The notes beneath the pieces are model-generated. The model ran no database searches. It saw nothing but the letters and a program-made list of their open reading frames with translations, and was not told the DNA's origin. Made by a program: the position numbers and the translations under genes. 30,461 bases of DNA from an uncultured Blautia sp. (GTDB lineage Bacteria > Bacillota > Clostridia > Lachnospirales > Lachnospiraceae). Where the stretch lies: NCBI GenBank assembly GCA_900551715.1, contig URXG01000023.1, positions 1-30,461 of the forward strand, in the 5' to 3' direction. Shown one piece after another: positions 1 through 6,693 of this stretch (its first letter is position 1; every line of letters starts with the position of its first letter).

Positions 1-37
1 AATGTCTACAATCCAGTCATTACCATCATTCATCATA

Positions 38-1426
38 TCAAGTGCTGTTAGGATTAAGTTTATCGAATCCTTCAGTTTTTCCAAAATGGATTTCCGATTC
101 ATCCATAAACTTTTTGAACGTGATTATCTGTTCTTCCGGAACTCCTGTTATTTCTTTTATTGCTTCTTTCACTTTCTGACCATCTAATTTTCTGATACAT
201 TCACGACTCATAGAGTGATAGGTAAACTGCATCAGTTTTCCTCTGTATTGCACCGTACCCACTTCATTCATCCTAACTCTTCTGTTTTTACAAAAGTCTT
301 TCCATATTTTCTCATTTAACGTTGCAGATAAAACTATAGTCTTTACTTTCGGAATTTCCATTGGATTAAAATATCTTATATCTTGTGTGTTTTCTTCATA
401 ATAAAAGACCTGACTTCCAAGCAAAACAACCAGATCTCCAAAACGTTCCATATTCTTATCAGATAATTCACTTATTCGTAAAGGTTCCAACTTAACTGCT
501 TTCTCAGGTTCCAGATTCTGAAGCATTTTCAACCGTTTTTCCGCTTCTCCGGAAAATATTCCTGCGTCTAATGCTTCTGTAATCTTTTTCCTGGAAACAC
601 TTCCATTATCTTTTATAACAGACATCAGGATATCCTCATCTACAATGATTTCATACTGCTCCAGAATTTTCAGTGGAAGATTCAAAAACATCTTGTGTGT
701 TGTTACCACATTGCAGCTACCATCAAGTTTCTCTTGCTGATTTAAACATCTTTTTATTTCTTCTATCGTTATTTCAGATAATTCGTCCCCATTTGATTCC
801 AGATACTCTTGTATTCTTCCTTTTACCTTATCTCCCTGACCACTGTCATATAACATTATCAGTTCGTTGTAAATGGATAAATCCAGTTCCTTTGTTTTTT
901 CTATACAGCTTACCGTCTTTATACAGTGACTTCCTACAGCCTCCAAACGCTTCACTATCTCATCCTGAAGATCTAATGTTGGAACAACAAACATAAATGC
1001 CTGATCGGATTTTTCACATGCAAGCTCACAATATGCCTGTGTCTTACCCAATGCTGTTTGTGCCTTTATTAAATGAATACCTCTGTCTTTCGCTTCTACA
1101 GCTTCATGTAAATATTGTCGTAACTCATTTTGTGCATCTTCCAGTGTAATATATGGCACTTTTTTCCTTAAAGGAATAATTTTCCACGTAAGTTTTGAAT
1201 AAAGCGAATCAACCTTGCACCTATTCACATATGGGCATCCTCCCCTCATACAACTTTGTGGCTTATAACCATATGACTTTATTTGTGTCCACTCCATTTC
1301 CCAGTTTTTTCTTGACTCAATTTCTTCTTCCTCTATTCCATTCATAAAAAGTGTTTTCCCACCTTTTATATATTGTAAATTCGTGGCAAGAAGAAATTTC
1401 AAATTGTGATGCAGATGTTCTGCCAA
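38..1426 (-). CDS. Superfamily 2-type helicase, C-terminally truncated (mobile-element replication)
   Basis: Probable DNA helicase of a plasmid or integrative-element replication module. A cysteine cluster of type CxxxxC...C lies near residues 59-69. A Walker A-like segment (AQTALGKT) follows near residue 123, an acidic Walker B-like VDEDIL near residue 263 and an LSATLN motif III near residue 370. Members of this type that I recall continue past an HFGxTEG segment into a second helicase domain with an arginine-rich motif VI. Here the frame stops about ten residues after HFGKTEG, so that domain is missing. The listed start is a TTG codon with no clear ribosome site. The same frame stays open upstream to about 1552 and still reads like protein there, so the true N-terminus probably lies further right or comes from the preceding primase gene. 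The family call is moderately sure. Activity is doubtful. Confidence 0.6.
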   Translation of the reverse strand: MAEHLHHNLKFLLATNLQYIKGGKTLFMNGIEEEEIESRKNWEMEWTQIKSYGYKPQSCMRGGCPYVNRCKVDSLYSKLTWKIIPLRKKVPYITLEDAQNELRQYLHEAVEAKDRGIHLIKAQTALGKTQAYCELACEKSDQAFMFVVPTLDLQDEIVKRLEAVGSHCIKTVSCIEKTKELDLSIYNELIMLYDSGQGDKVKGRIQEYLESNGDELSEITIEEIKRCLNQQEKLDGSCNVVTTHKMFLNLPLKILEQYEIIVDEDILMSVIKDNGSVSRKKITEALDAGIFSGEAEKRLKMLQNLEPEKAVKLEPLRISELSDKNMERFGDLVVLLGSQVFYYEENTQDIRYFNPMEIPKVKTIVLSATLNEKIWKDFCKNRRVRMNEVGTVQYRGKLMQFTYHSMSRECIRKLDGQKVKEAIKEITGVPEEQIITFKKFMDESEIHFGKTEGFDKLNPNST

Positions 1427-1529
1427 ATGCTTTTTGTATAAGTAGCAATATGTAGGTAATTTATCTTTGTCAATCCTTAAGATTGGAAAATTAGGACTAT
1501 TTTCACTATTATTTTTTCTTTTTCGCCTT

Positions 1530-2279
1530 TTATTTCTTTTTTTTCCATTTTCTTAACTGCTCCATATTCAACGGCCATACCTCCCAAGATATCAGCACCT
1601 TGCATTTTTTTTCGTCCATAACCAAATCTTTTCTATAAATTTGTATACGTCCGTCTTTACATGCAATCCCATAGTCTCCAGCTAATTTTTCAATATTACG
1701 TCTGTGATTCTTACGATCTCTTTCTTTCATTTCAGTATGAAAAGCTACTACAAGTCTTTCTATATTTAAAACATTTCTTTCATCAAAATATTTTATCCCC
1801 TTTCCTCCATAAAACATTCTTGTAACATCCTTACAAGATTTGTCGGATTCTGGGAACACCTTAATCAGCATTACATTAAACAGCTCTGCCAGCTTCTTTT
1901 TTTCAATCACTGTTTCCATTAGGTATACTGCTCGAAACTTTTCCTGTTTTGATGTCGAGCTGAATGTGTCATATACCAGAAACGGTAATATATTATAATC
2001 CTCAGATCTTTTCATAAATTCCTGATATGATAATCCTTTATCTATATCCACTGCAAATAATACCTGTTCTTCAAAAAAATGTGTATTTCTTTTTCCTTTA
2101 AATAAAGCTCTTGCAAAAGTTACTCCCCTTTCTCCAACATAATGACTAAAATCCTCTAATGAAATTTTTACACGTCTCTTGGTAATTCTGTTGGAAATCC
2201 TTGCTACTATTTCATCATGCGGTTTCTCAGTAAACCCTTGTTCATCTAAATGTACTACAATTTCATATTTATTTTTCAT
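1530..2279 (-). CDS. Primase-like replication protein (archaeo-eukaryotic primase type, tentative)
   Basis: Likely primase-polymerase-like protein for priming replication of the element, 249 aa. It shows an acidic hDhD-type motif (FAVDID), a conserved FRAVYLM segment and a DVTRMFYGGKG segment, in an arrangement I associate with small primases found beside helicases in Firmicute plasmids and integrative elements. The start at 2279 is chosen because AAGGAGG lies about five bases upstream; a longer reading to 2324 has no such site. The protein ends in a lysine run encoded by an A8 tract. Removing one A from that tract (1537-1544) would join this frame to the helicase frame and give one protein of about 746 aa. 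It is therefore either the first gene of an overlapping pair or the N-terminal half of a frameshifted primase-helicase. The catalytic motifs were assigned by eye. Confidence 0.5.
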   Translation of the reverse strand: MKNKYEIVVHLDEQGFTEKPHDEIVARISNRITKRRVKISLEDFSHYVGERGVTFARALFKGKRNTHFFEEQVLFAVDIDKGLSYQEFMKRSEDYNILPFLVYDTFSSTSKQEKFRAVYLMETVIEKKKLAELFNVMLIKVFPESDKSCKDVTRMFYGGKGIKYFDERNVLNIERLVVAFHTEMKERDRKNHRRNIEKLAGDYGIACKDGRIQIYRKDLVMDEKKCKVLISWEVWPLNMEQLRKWKKKK

Positions 2280-2328
2280 GATATCCTCCTTTTGCACTGA
2301 CTGAATCCAATGTAATTTTCTCACCAGC

Positions 2329-2443
2329 CAAGTAACAATTTATTTTTAACTTTCCATTTTGAGGAATTTCGGGCAGTAATATTATTTCTTATTATTTCCG
2401 TCCTAATTTCCTCAAAGGATAAGTTTTACTACATTGTTACTTG
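2329..2443. repeat. Nested inverted repeat between primase and excisionase genes
   Basis: The 309-base gap between the divergent primase and excisionase genes contains two nearly concentric inverted repeats. The outer arms are CAAGTAACAAT (2329-2339) and ATTGTTACTTG (2433-2443), a perfect 11-base match. The inner arms are TTTGAGGAA (2358-2366) and TTCCTCAAA (2409-2417), with further imperfect pairing towards an AT-rich centre near 2387. Such a structure could be an origin of replication, a binding site for the replication protein, or a pair of operators controlling the divergent genes. The rest of the gap is AT-rich and shows nothing else I can name. Confidence 0.6.
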
Positions 2444-2588
2444 TCTGTGTAATTTCTTATATTTTTATGTATTTTCAGATATTTCTTTTATTTAATCATT
2501 ATTATTATATTTTTCTACACTCTATTATTAAACAAAAGTTCCCTTAACATACAAATAAATTCAATACATACAAGGAGGCGTTTTAACA

Positions 2589-2810
2589 ATGATTGATAAC
2601 AGAGTATATTATCCGAGACAATATGTCACATCTGAAGAATCAACTGTTATGACAGTACCTGAATTAGCAGAATATCTTGGAATTGGAAGAAACAGTGCTT
2701 ATGAACTGCTTCGTACTAAAACAATCAGAGGATTTCGTATCGGTAAGGTTTGGAAAGTCAGCAAGGACGCTGTAGATCTTTATATTAGAAAAAACTCTGG
2801 TCTGGTCTAA
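2589..2810 (+). CDS. Excisionase-like helix-turn-helix DNA-binding protein
   Basis: Small DNA-binding protein of 73 aa of the excisionase/MerR-like winged-helix type. After a 20-residue N-terminal tail comes the hallmark order: TVPELAEYLGIGRNSAYELL (helix-turn-helix), then an RTKTIRGFRIGKVWKVSKDAVDLYI wing and helix, of which only the first part (IRGFRIGKVWKV) is strongly diagnostic. This is the typical excisionase-family layout. An AAGGAGG ribosome site lies upstream of the ATG with about ten bases of spacing. It is the only rightward gene of the accessory region and faces away from the primase across the inverted repeat. It probably assists excision by an integrase or acts as a small regulator. 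No tyrosine integrase is visible in the window; the only recombinase here is the serine recombinase next door. Confidence 0.75.
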   Translation: MIDNRVYYPRQYVTSEESTVMTVPELAEYLGIGRNSAYELLRTKTIRGFRIGKVWKVSKDAVDLYIRKNSGLV

Positions 2811-2875
2811 AAGTTCCTTCAACCAAATCTCTTATATAGAAAATAAAGTTCTCAGCAAAATTTTAAATCAAATTC

Positions 2876-2910
2876 TAAAAAGCCCTTGGTATTCATCGTA
2901 CCAAGGGCTT
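2876..2910 (-). terminator. Rho-independent terminator after the serine recombinase
   Basis: A perfect 12-base stem (2880-2891 with 2899-2910) encloses a 7-base loop. Reading leftwards the stem is followed by a run of about five U. It lies 37 bases past the recombinase stop. On the plus strand the stem is not followed by a T-run, so termination of the rightward excisionase transcript here would be weaker. Confidence 0.8.
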
Positions 2911-2946
2911 CACTACTTGTAAAACTATCACGCAGATCATTATATA

Positions 2947-3627
2947 TTATTCTTTATCGGCAATATATGTAATATACTTTTTCAGAGTATTTCTACTTAT
3001 GTTGTGTTTCTTCATCAGATCTATCTGCTTTATTTTACGATCTGAAAGGAATTTCTTTATATCTGCTTCCAGCTCTGGCGACATCTTATCAAGCTGTCCT
3101 GGCTTGCGCCCGCTTTTCTTTGGACTTGCTTTTATTCCATCTTTAATCCTTTTTACAGTAATTTCCCGTTCTTTCTCTGACCGGTCTAACTCCGTTACAA
3201 GCAATAGGCGAATCACAAATTCTAATGTCATCCCCCCTATGATGTTTTCTTTTTTCATCTTATCAGCAGAACTCTGCATTGACTTAATGTATTCCGTATT
3301 AAGCGTTGGATTGTCAATAAAAATCATCTCGATGCCTTTATTAAGCAGCTCCATATACTTCTTATATCCATTATCCCGTTCTCTGGTAAAACGGTATATG
3401 TCCTTAAACAGAATGGTATCTCCTTCTCGTATGTCCTGTTCCAGTTCTTCCCATGCAGGACGGTGAAATGTTTTTCCGCTTGCATCATCTCGATATATCC
3501 TGCGTTCAGGAATTTCTGTATTATTTTCTTTACACCATCGCACAATGGCCTGTTCCTGTCGTGTAAATTTCTGCTTTCCTCTTTCTTCCTTAGTACTGAT
3601 TCTCATATATGCTACAACCTTACACAT
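2947..3627 (-). CDS. Serine recombinase (resolvase/invertase family)
   Basis: Small serine recombinase of 226 aa, the resolvase/invertase class that cuts both DNA strands through a phosphoserine link. The catalytic N-terminal domain opens with VVAYMRIST, placing the nucleophile at Ser11. A DDASGKTFHRP segment and the IYRFTRERD helix carry the conserved arginines. The C-terminus has a helix-turn-helix (KQIDLMKKHNISRNTLKKYI), matching the DNA-binding end of this class; the size also fits resolvases rather than large serine integrases. The start at 3627 has GGAGG five bases upstream; a start four codons earlier overlaps that site. Inverted repeats upstream overlap a possible promoter, suggesting a recombination site and autoregulation. 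Its likely job is resolving dimers or inverting a segment of the element. Confidence 0.88.
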   Translation of the reverse strand: MCKVVAYMRISTKEERGKQKFTRQEQAIVRWCKENNTEIPERRIYRDDASGKTFHRPAWEELEQDIREGDTILFKDIYRFTRERDNGYKKYMELLNKGIEMIFIDNPTLNTEYIKSMQSSADKMKKENIIGGMTLEFVIRLLLVTELDRSEKEREITVKRIKDGIKASPKKSGRKPGQLDKMSPELEADIKKFLSDRKIKQIDLMKKHNISRNTLKKYITYIADKE

Positions 3628-3639
3628 TTTATCCTCCAT

Positions 3640-3756
3640 AGCATCATTTAAACTTTAGTTATTTTAACTCTTGCATTGTAATGTCAAAATAACTATTCGT
3701 TGGTATATTCTGACACATTTATACAAAACCTATTTTTGCCATGTTTAAATGACGCT
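3640..3756. repeat. Inverted repeats upstream of the recombinase (candidate res site)
   Basis: Two inverted repeats sit ahead of the recombinase gene. The outer pair is 3640-3653 and 3743-3756, matching at 13 of 14 positions around AT(C/G)... ATTTAAAC-type arms. The inner pair TAGTTATTTT (3656-3665) and AAAATAACTA (3686-3695) is perfect. Multiple inverted binding sites next to a resolvase gene are typical of res regions in this recombinase class. The assignment as a recombination site is inference. Confidence 0.5.
3661..3687 (-). promoter_or_regulatory. Possible promoter of the serine recombinase
   Basis: On the minus strand a consensus TTGACA (3682-3687) is followed after 15 bases by TAAAAT (3661-3666). 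The spacing is short, so this is tentative. Both boxes fall inside the inner inverted repeat, which would let the recombinase repress its own transcription. Confidence 0.35.
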
Positions 3757-3800
3757 TATAAAAATTACTCGCTAACAATTAATGTAAAAAGGTACTATAT

Positions 3801-3837
3801 AACAAACAGGAGGAAAGGCTGGTTACCTTTCCTCCTG
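3801..3837 (-). terminator. Terminator-like hairpin after the Rpn-family gene
   Basis: A perfect 12-base stem (3807-3818 with 3826-3837) with a 7-base loop lies 24 bases past the stop of the leftward Rpn-family gene. The following U-tract is short (UUUGUU), so it may be a modest terminator. Confidence 0.6.
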
Positions 3838-3860
3838 CTGTTACTACCCTATGTCACAAA

Positions 3861-4802
3861 CTACCAGTATTTCTTCACATAATTAATGGCATCTTCCTCA
3901 GATAAGGAAAACTCTTCCATTACATTTTTAACAGTTGCTTTCTGGTCAAGTTTAAATTTCTTACAGGTTTTAACTGTACCAGCTATCATACCTTCCTGCT
4001 TTCCTTCCATTTTTAATTCTTCCAATGCACTGCACATATTAACCTGACCTCCTTTTTGTTCCACTTCTAAAGCATGGTCTATCAGTTCCTGCGACTGTGT
4101 AATCGCTCCGATCACTACTCCCAGTTCCGATGCAATCAGCATGTTTTTATATACTGTATTAATTTTATTATAATCACGTTCATATATAGAACGACTGATG
4201 TCAAATACAGTATTAACATCCTGGTTGTGGAATTGAAGTGATCCGCTTGTCCTTAACTCAATCAGATTCATCTTATAGTCTGCTACCAGAGGTTTTATTT
4301 TCTCCGGAACCTCCAGCATATCCATCAGACACAAAGGTCCATCCCATGGATTCTCTCCATAATAAACACAAAGGCTTATCATTGGATGCAGTCTGTCTGT
4401 TTTCTTCATATTGGAAAGAAACTCATCTGATGATGCAAAGTTCTTATCTTTTCGATTCTTTGCTGCAATTTCCTGATATTCTTTCAGATAGGAAAATCCA
4501 TCTCCGATCATGTGTCGAAGCGGCATCGCATAATGAATTTTGGACTGATTTTCCAGTCCCCAGATTACAAACTCAATGCCATATGCTGTTTTCTTTACAA
4601 CATCCAATACTTTCTGTACTGTTTCAGCATGTCCATTAAATTTGAGAAATGAGGAAACATCCGTGTCTGCTTCTGACAGATCATCTGGATTCAGTACCTG
4701 TTCACCATCAAACAGTGCAGCATTAAACAAATCTGCAAAATGATGATTATCTCTCCAAAAGTTCTTTAGTATGGTATCCGGTTTAATTTTATTGTATTCC
4801 AC
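3861..4802 (-). CDS. Rpn family recombination-promoting nuclease/putative transposase
   Basis: Member of the Rpn (YhgA-like) family, PD-(D/E)XK-fold nucleases first described as transposase-like proteins that promote RecA-independent recombination; 313 aa. The N-terminus (KPDTILKNFWRDNHHFADLFN) and DTDVSS match Lachnospiraceae members that I recall. A core segment with GLENQ and YAMPLR near residues 105-120 resembles the catalytic E-x-Q part. The C-terminus has an EGKQEGM segment common in this family. I chose the GTG at 4802 because AAGGAGG lies ten bases upstream and the protein then begins at the family's usual place; an ATG at 4871 has no good ribosome site. Such genes are often present in many copies and hitchhike with mobile DNA. 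A hairpin terminator follows. Whether this copy is active is unknown. Confidence 0.82.
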   Translation of the reverse strand: MEYNKIKPDTILKNFWRDNHHFADLFNAALFDGEQVLNPDDLSEADTDVSSFLKFNGHAETVQKVLDVVKKTAYGIEFVIWGLENQSKIHYAMPLRHMIGDGFSYLKEYQEIAAKNRKDKNFASSDEFLSNMKKTDRLHPMISLCVYYGENPWDGPLCLMDMLEVPEKIKPLVADYKMNLIELRTSGSLQFHNQDVNTVFDISRSIYERDYNKINTVYKNMLIASELGVVIGAITQSQELIDHALEVEQKGGQVNMCSALEELKMEGKQEGMIAGTVKTCKKFKLDQKATVKNVMEEFSLSEEDAINYVKKYW

Positions 4803-4871
4803 CGTTTGCCATCCTCCTTTTCTAATATCACTATACCATAGGTCATTTTCGATTTCTATCAGAAAATTCAT

Positions 4872-4991
4872 CTAATCTTCTGTATTTTCATTATTCTCTA
4901 TGGTATAAGCGTTTTTTCCATGAACTTTAATACATAACTCATCAAACTGAATGTTCCTGCAATACCGAATTAGTGAACATTCCGGTACCAT
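4872..4991 (-). other. Short open frame at the element-chromosome junction (doubtful gene)
   Basis: A 39-codon frame from an ATG at 4991 overlaps the end of the truncated SpoIID-like gene and stops directly before the next ATG at 4871. No good ribosome site precedes it. The last 30 codons read plausibly as protein, so it could be the tail of a lost gene left when the element joined the chromosome. I do not recognise it, and it may be chance. Confidence 0.2.
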
Positions 4992-5665
4992 TCCGTATAG
5001 ACTCTGTTCAGAGTAAAGGACATAATTGCCAGTACATTTGCCCGGATCGTGTCATCCGGCCAGGTAGCATAGATTTCGCTGCTGGCAACATTTTTGATAT
5101 AATCTTTATAACGTACATAATAGTTGGCAGCGGTATTATCTCCAACAGCTCCGTCATGAACAATAATATATTCCGGAATCACTACTCTGCTGAGTACGAT
5201 TTCTCCGCTTTCTTCTATGGGTTTCACTTCTGGTTCTTCTATTTTGGGCGGATATTCACCAAACAATGTATGAGGTCCGATGACAACACGCTCATACTCT
5301 CCTTTCCCCTGGAATCGAAGTCTTACCGTCTGTTGAGATACCTCCCCCGAAAGAACTTCTGATCCGGCTATCTCTGCATTCTCAAATCCCTCTGCCAGAA
5401 CCTGAATGGTATATTCAGAATAAGGCTGCTGTTCTACCGGTTCCATACTGTATTCCAGCGGAGGGGTTTTCAGATCAAGAGTCGGAGTCTGTCCGGAAGA
5501 ATCTGTCCTTACTTCTTCTATGGTATTTCCCACACCTCCTGTATAGGAGATACGCACCAGGGCATTTTCTATTGGACGGGTACCATCTTCTGTAAAAACG
5601 GATACTTTCAATTCGCCCTGATCAACTTCTGTCTGCTGGCTCTGCACTTTATTATAAAATTCCAC
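4970..5665 (-). CDS. SpoIID-like spore/peptidoglycan-associated protein, truncated at the 3' end
   Basis: An N-terminal Cna-B or carboxypeptidase-regulatory-like domain (about residues 17-115) is followed by a linker and the start of a SpoIID/LytB-like domain (YKDYIKNVASSEIYATWP, then IRANVLAIMSFTLNRVYTEW). SpoIID-type proteins are glycan-processing enzymes of sporulation. Relatives I recall from Lachnospiraceae are about 400 aa and continue past the TEWYR segment. This copy ends two residues later at 231 aa, in mid-domain, so it is probably non-functional or altered. The start is a GTG at 5665 with AGGAG six bases upstream; an overlapping ATG is in the wrong frame. No signal peptide is visible. 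The break coincides with the edge of the accessory region. Confidence 0.65.
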   Translation of the reverse strand: MEFYNKVQSQQTEVDQGELKVSVFTEDGTRPIENALVRISYTGGVGNTIEEVRTDSSGQTPTLDLKTPPLEYSMEPVEQQPYSEYTIQVLAEGFENAEIAGSEVLSGEVSQQTVRLRFQGKGEYERVVIGPHTLFGEYPPKIEEPEVKPIEESGEIVLSRVVIPEYIIVHDGAVGDNTAANYYVRYKDYIKNVASSEIYATWPDDTIRANVLAIMSFTLNRVYTEWYRNVH

Positions 5666-5703
5666 ATGTTTCTCCTGCTAAAGGCTCTCTCTTTATCTTA
5701 TGC

Positions 5704-5743
5704 CAAAAAAGAAAGAAGGTGCTGATCACAACACCTTCTTTCT
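5704..5743 (-). terminator. Rho-independent terminator after the phosphodiester glycosidase gene
   Basis: A perfect 12-base stem (5710-5721 with 5732-5743) with a 10-base loop is followed, reading leftwards, by a U6 run. It lies just past the stop at 5750 and closes the pyrH-to-rseP transcript. Confidence 0.88.
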
Positions 5744-5749
5744 GTAAGT

Positions 5750-6664
5750 TTACCATATAGAATCTCCTGAGGAATGAATCATTCCTTCATCCTCATGAAC
5801 AATGATCTCGTCCCCTTCACTGCCTTCTCCTGCATCTACAAAATACAGAATATCACCGCAGGGACGTTCTTTCCCATTATCAGTAAGGGCGTTAAGAACT
5901 TTTCCCTTAAATACCAGAGTTGCAGAGCCTCCTCCATCCATATTATAGGCATAATCGCAGCCCAGATCCAGAAAGGTCTGCTGTAGTTCCTGATAGCTCA
6001 TTCCCTGGGAACCATCAGCCCCTTTACCATCTACAACTACCAGGTAATAATCCCCGGGGCTGACCAAACCGATGGCTGATCTCTGATATCTGCTGATCTG
6101 ATGAAACTGCCCGGAGATTTCAGATGCCTTGCCATTCTCCACCAGAGTAGGCCCAAAACAGTAAGTATCCTGTACCCCTCGATCCAGAAGTGCCTGCGCA
6201 CTTAATCCCGCCTCAGCAGTAAACATCCCTCCATCCGTTGTGACACAGCAGATATTACCATTAGAGGGAACATCATTATAAATCTTTCCTTCTTTGATCA
6301 TCGTTTTGCCAGGTGCAGGAATCCCTGTTCCATAAGAGAATCCACTGCCGTTGATGCCTATGATCCCATCATGGTCAACCAGCTCTTCGGAGGTCTTTTT
6401 GCGGGGATTTCCGTATGTACCTCCACAGAGGGCTGATTTCAGCTGCCTGGTACTGAATGTCTGTACATGAGCAACCCAGTATTTTGTATAATCTGTCTCT
6501 TTTAGCTCTACATTTACCTTAAGAGTCGAAGTTTCATAATTCCAGTCATCATTTGTATATTGCTGTTCTTCCTCTGCCCAGACTTCAGAAAGTCTTCCAG
6601 GTACCCCCGGAATCCCAGTTACAACAGCACATATCAAAAAAGCTAATAAGATTTTGTTTTTCAT
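5750..6664 (-). CDS. Secreted phosphodiester glycosidase family protein (NAGPA domain)
   Basis: Exported protein of 304 aa with a phosphodiester glycosidase (NAGPA, DUF2233-like) domain. A signal peptide covers about residues 1-30 (hydrophobic core LLAFLICAVVTGI, ending at VWA). The domain shows a GIIGINGSGF segment, the RYQRSAIGL and YYLVVVDG strands and the signature YNMDGGGSATLVF. The eukaryotic family member uncovers mannose 6-phosphate by removing N-acetylglucosamine; bacterial relatives are thought to act on surface glycans or teichoic-acid-like phosphodiesters, but the substrate here is not known. It begins 30 bases after rseP ends, so it is probably co-transcribed with it, and a strong terminator follows. 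Its ribosome site is weak. Confidence 0.85.
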   Translation of the reverse strand: MKNKILLAFLICAVVTGIPGVPGRLSEVWAEEEQQYTNDDWNYETSTLKVNVELKETDYTKYWVAHVQTFSTRQLKSALCGGTYGNPRKKTSEELVDHDGIIGINGSGFSYGTGIPAPGKTMIKEGKIYNDVPSNGNICCVTTDGGMFTAEAGLSAQALLDRGVQDTYCFGPTLVENGKASEISGQFHQISRYQRSAIGLVSPGDYYLVVVDGKGADGSQGMSYQELQQTFLDLGCDYAYNMDGGGSATLVFKGKVLNALTDNGKERPCGDILYFVDAGEGSEGDEIIVHEDEGMIHSSGDSIW

Positions 6665-6693
6665 TTTTTCACTTCACTAAATCGAGTCGATCT

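Noticed and set aside
1536..1544. A AAA AAG heptamer of the dnaX type at the primase end, suggesting programmed -1 frameshifting
   Set aside because: The helicase lies in the +1 frame relative to the primase, and a -1 shift leads into a different frame that soon stops. Slippage of a whole base in the A run remains possible and is reported instead.
4803..4871. N-terminal extension of the Rpn-family protein from the ATG at 4871
   Set aside because: The AAGGAGG site lies inside this stretch and fits the GTG at 4802; family members start at the latter place.
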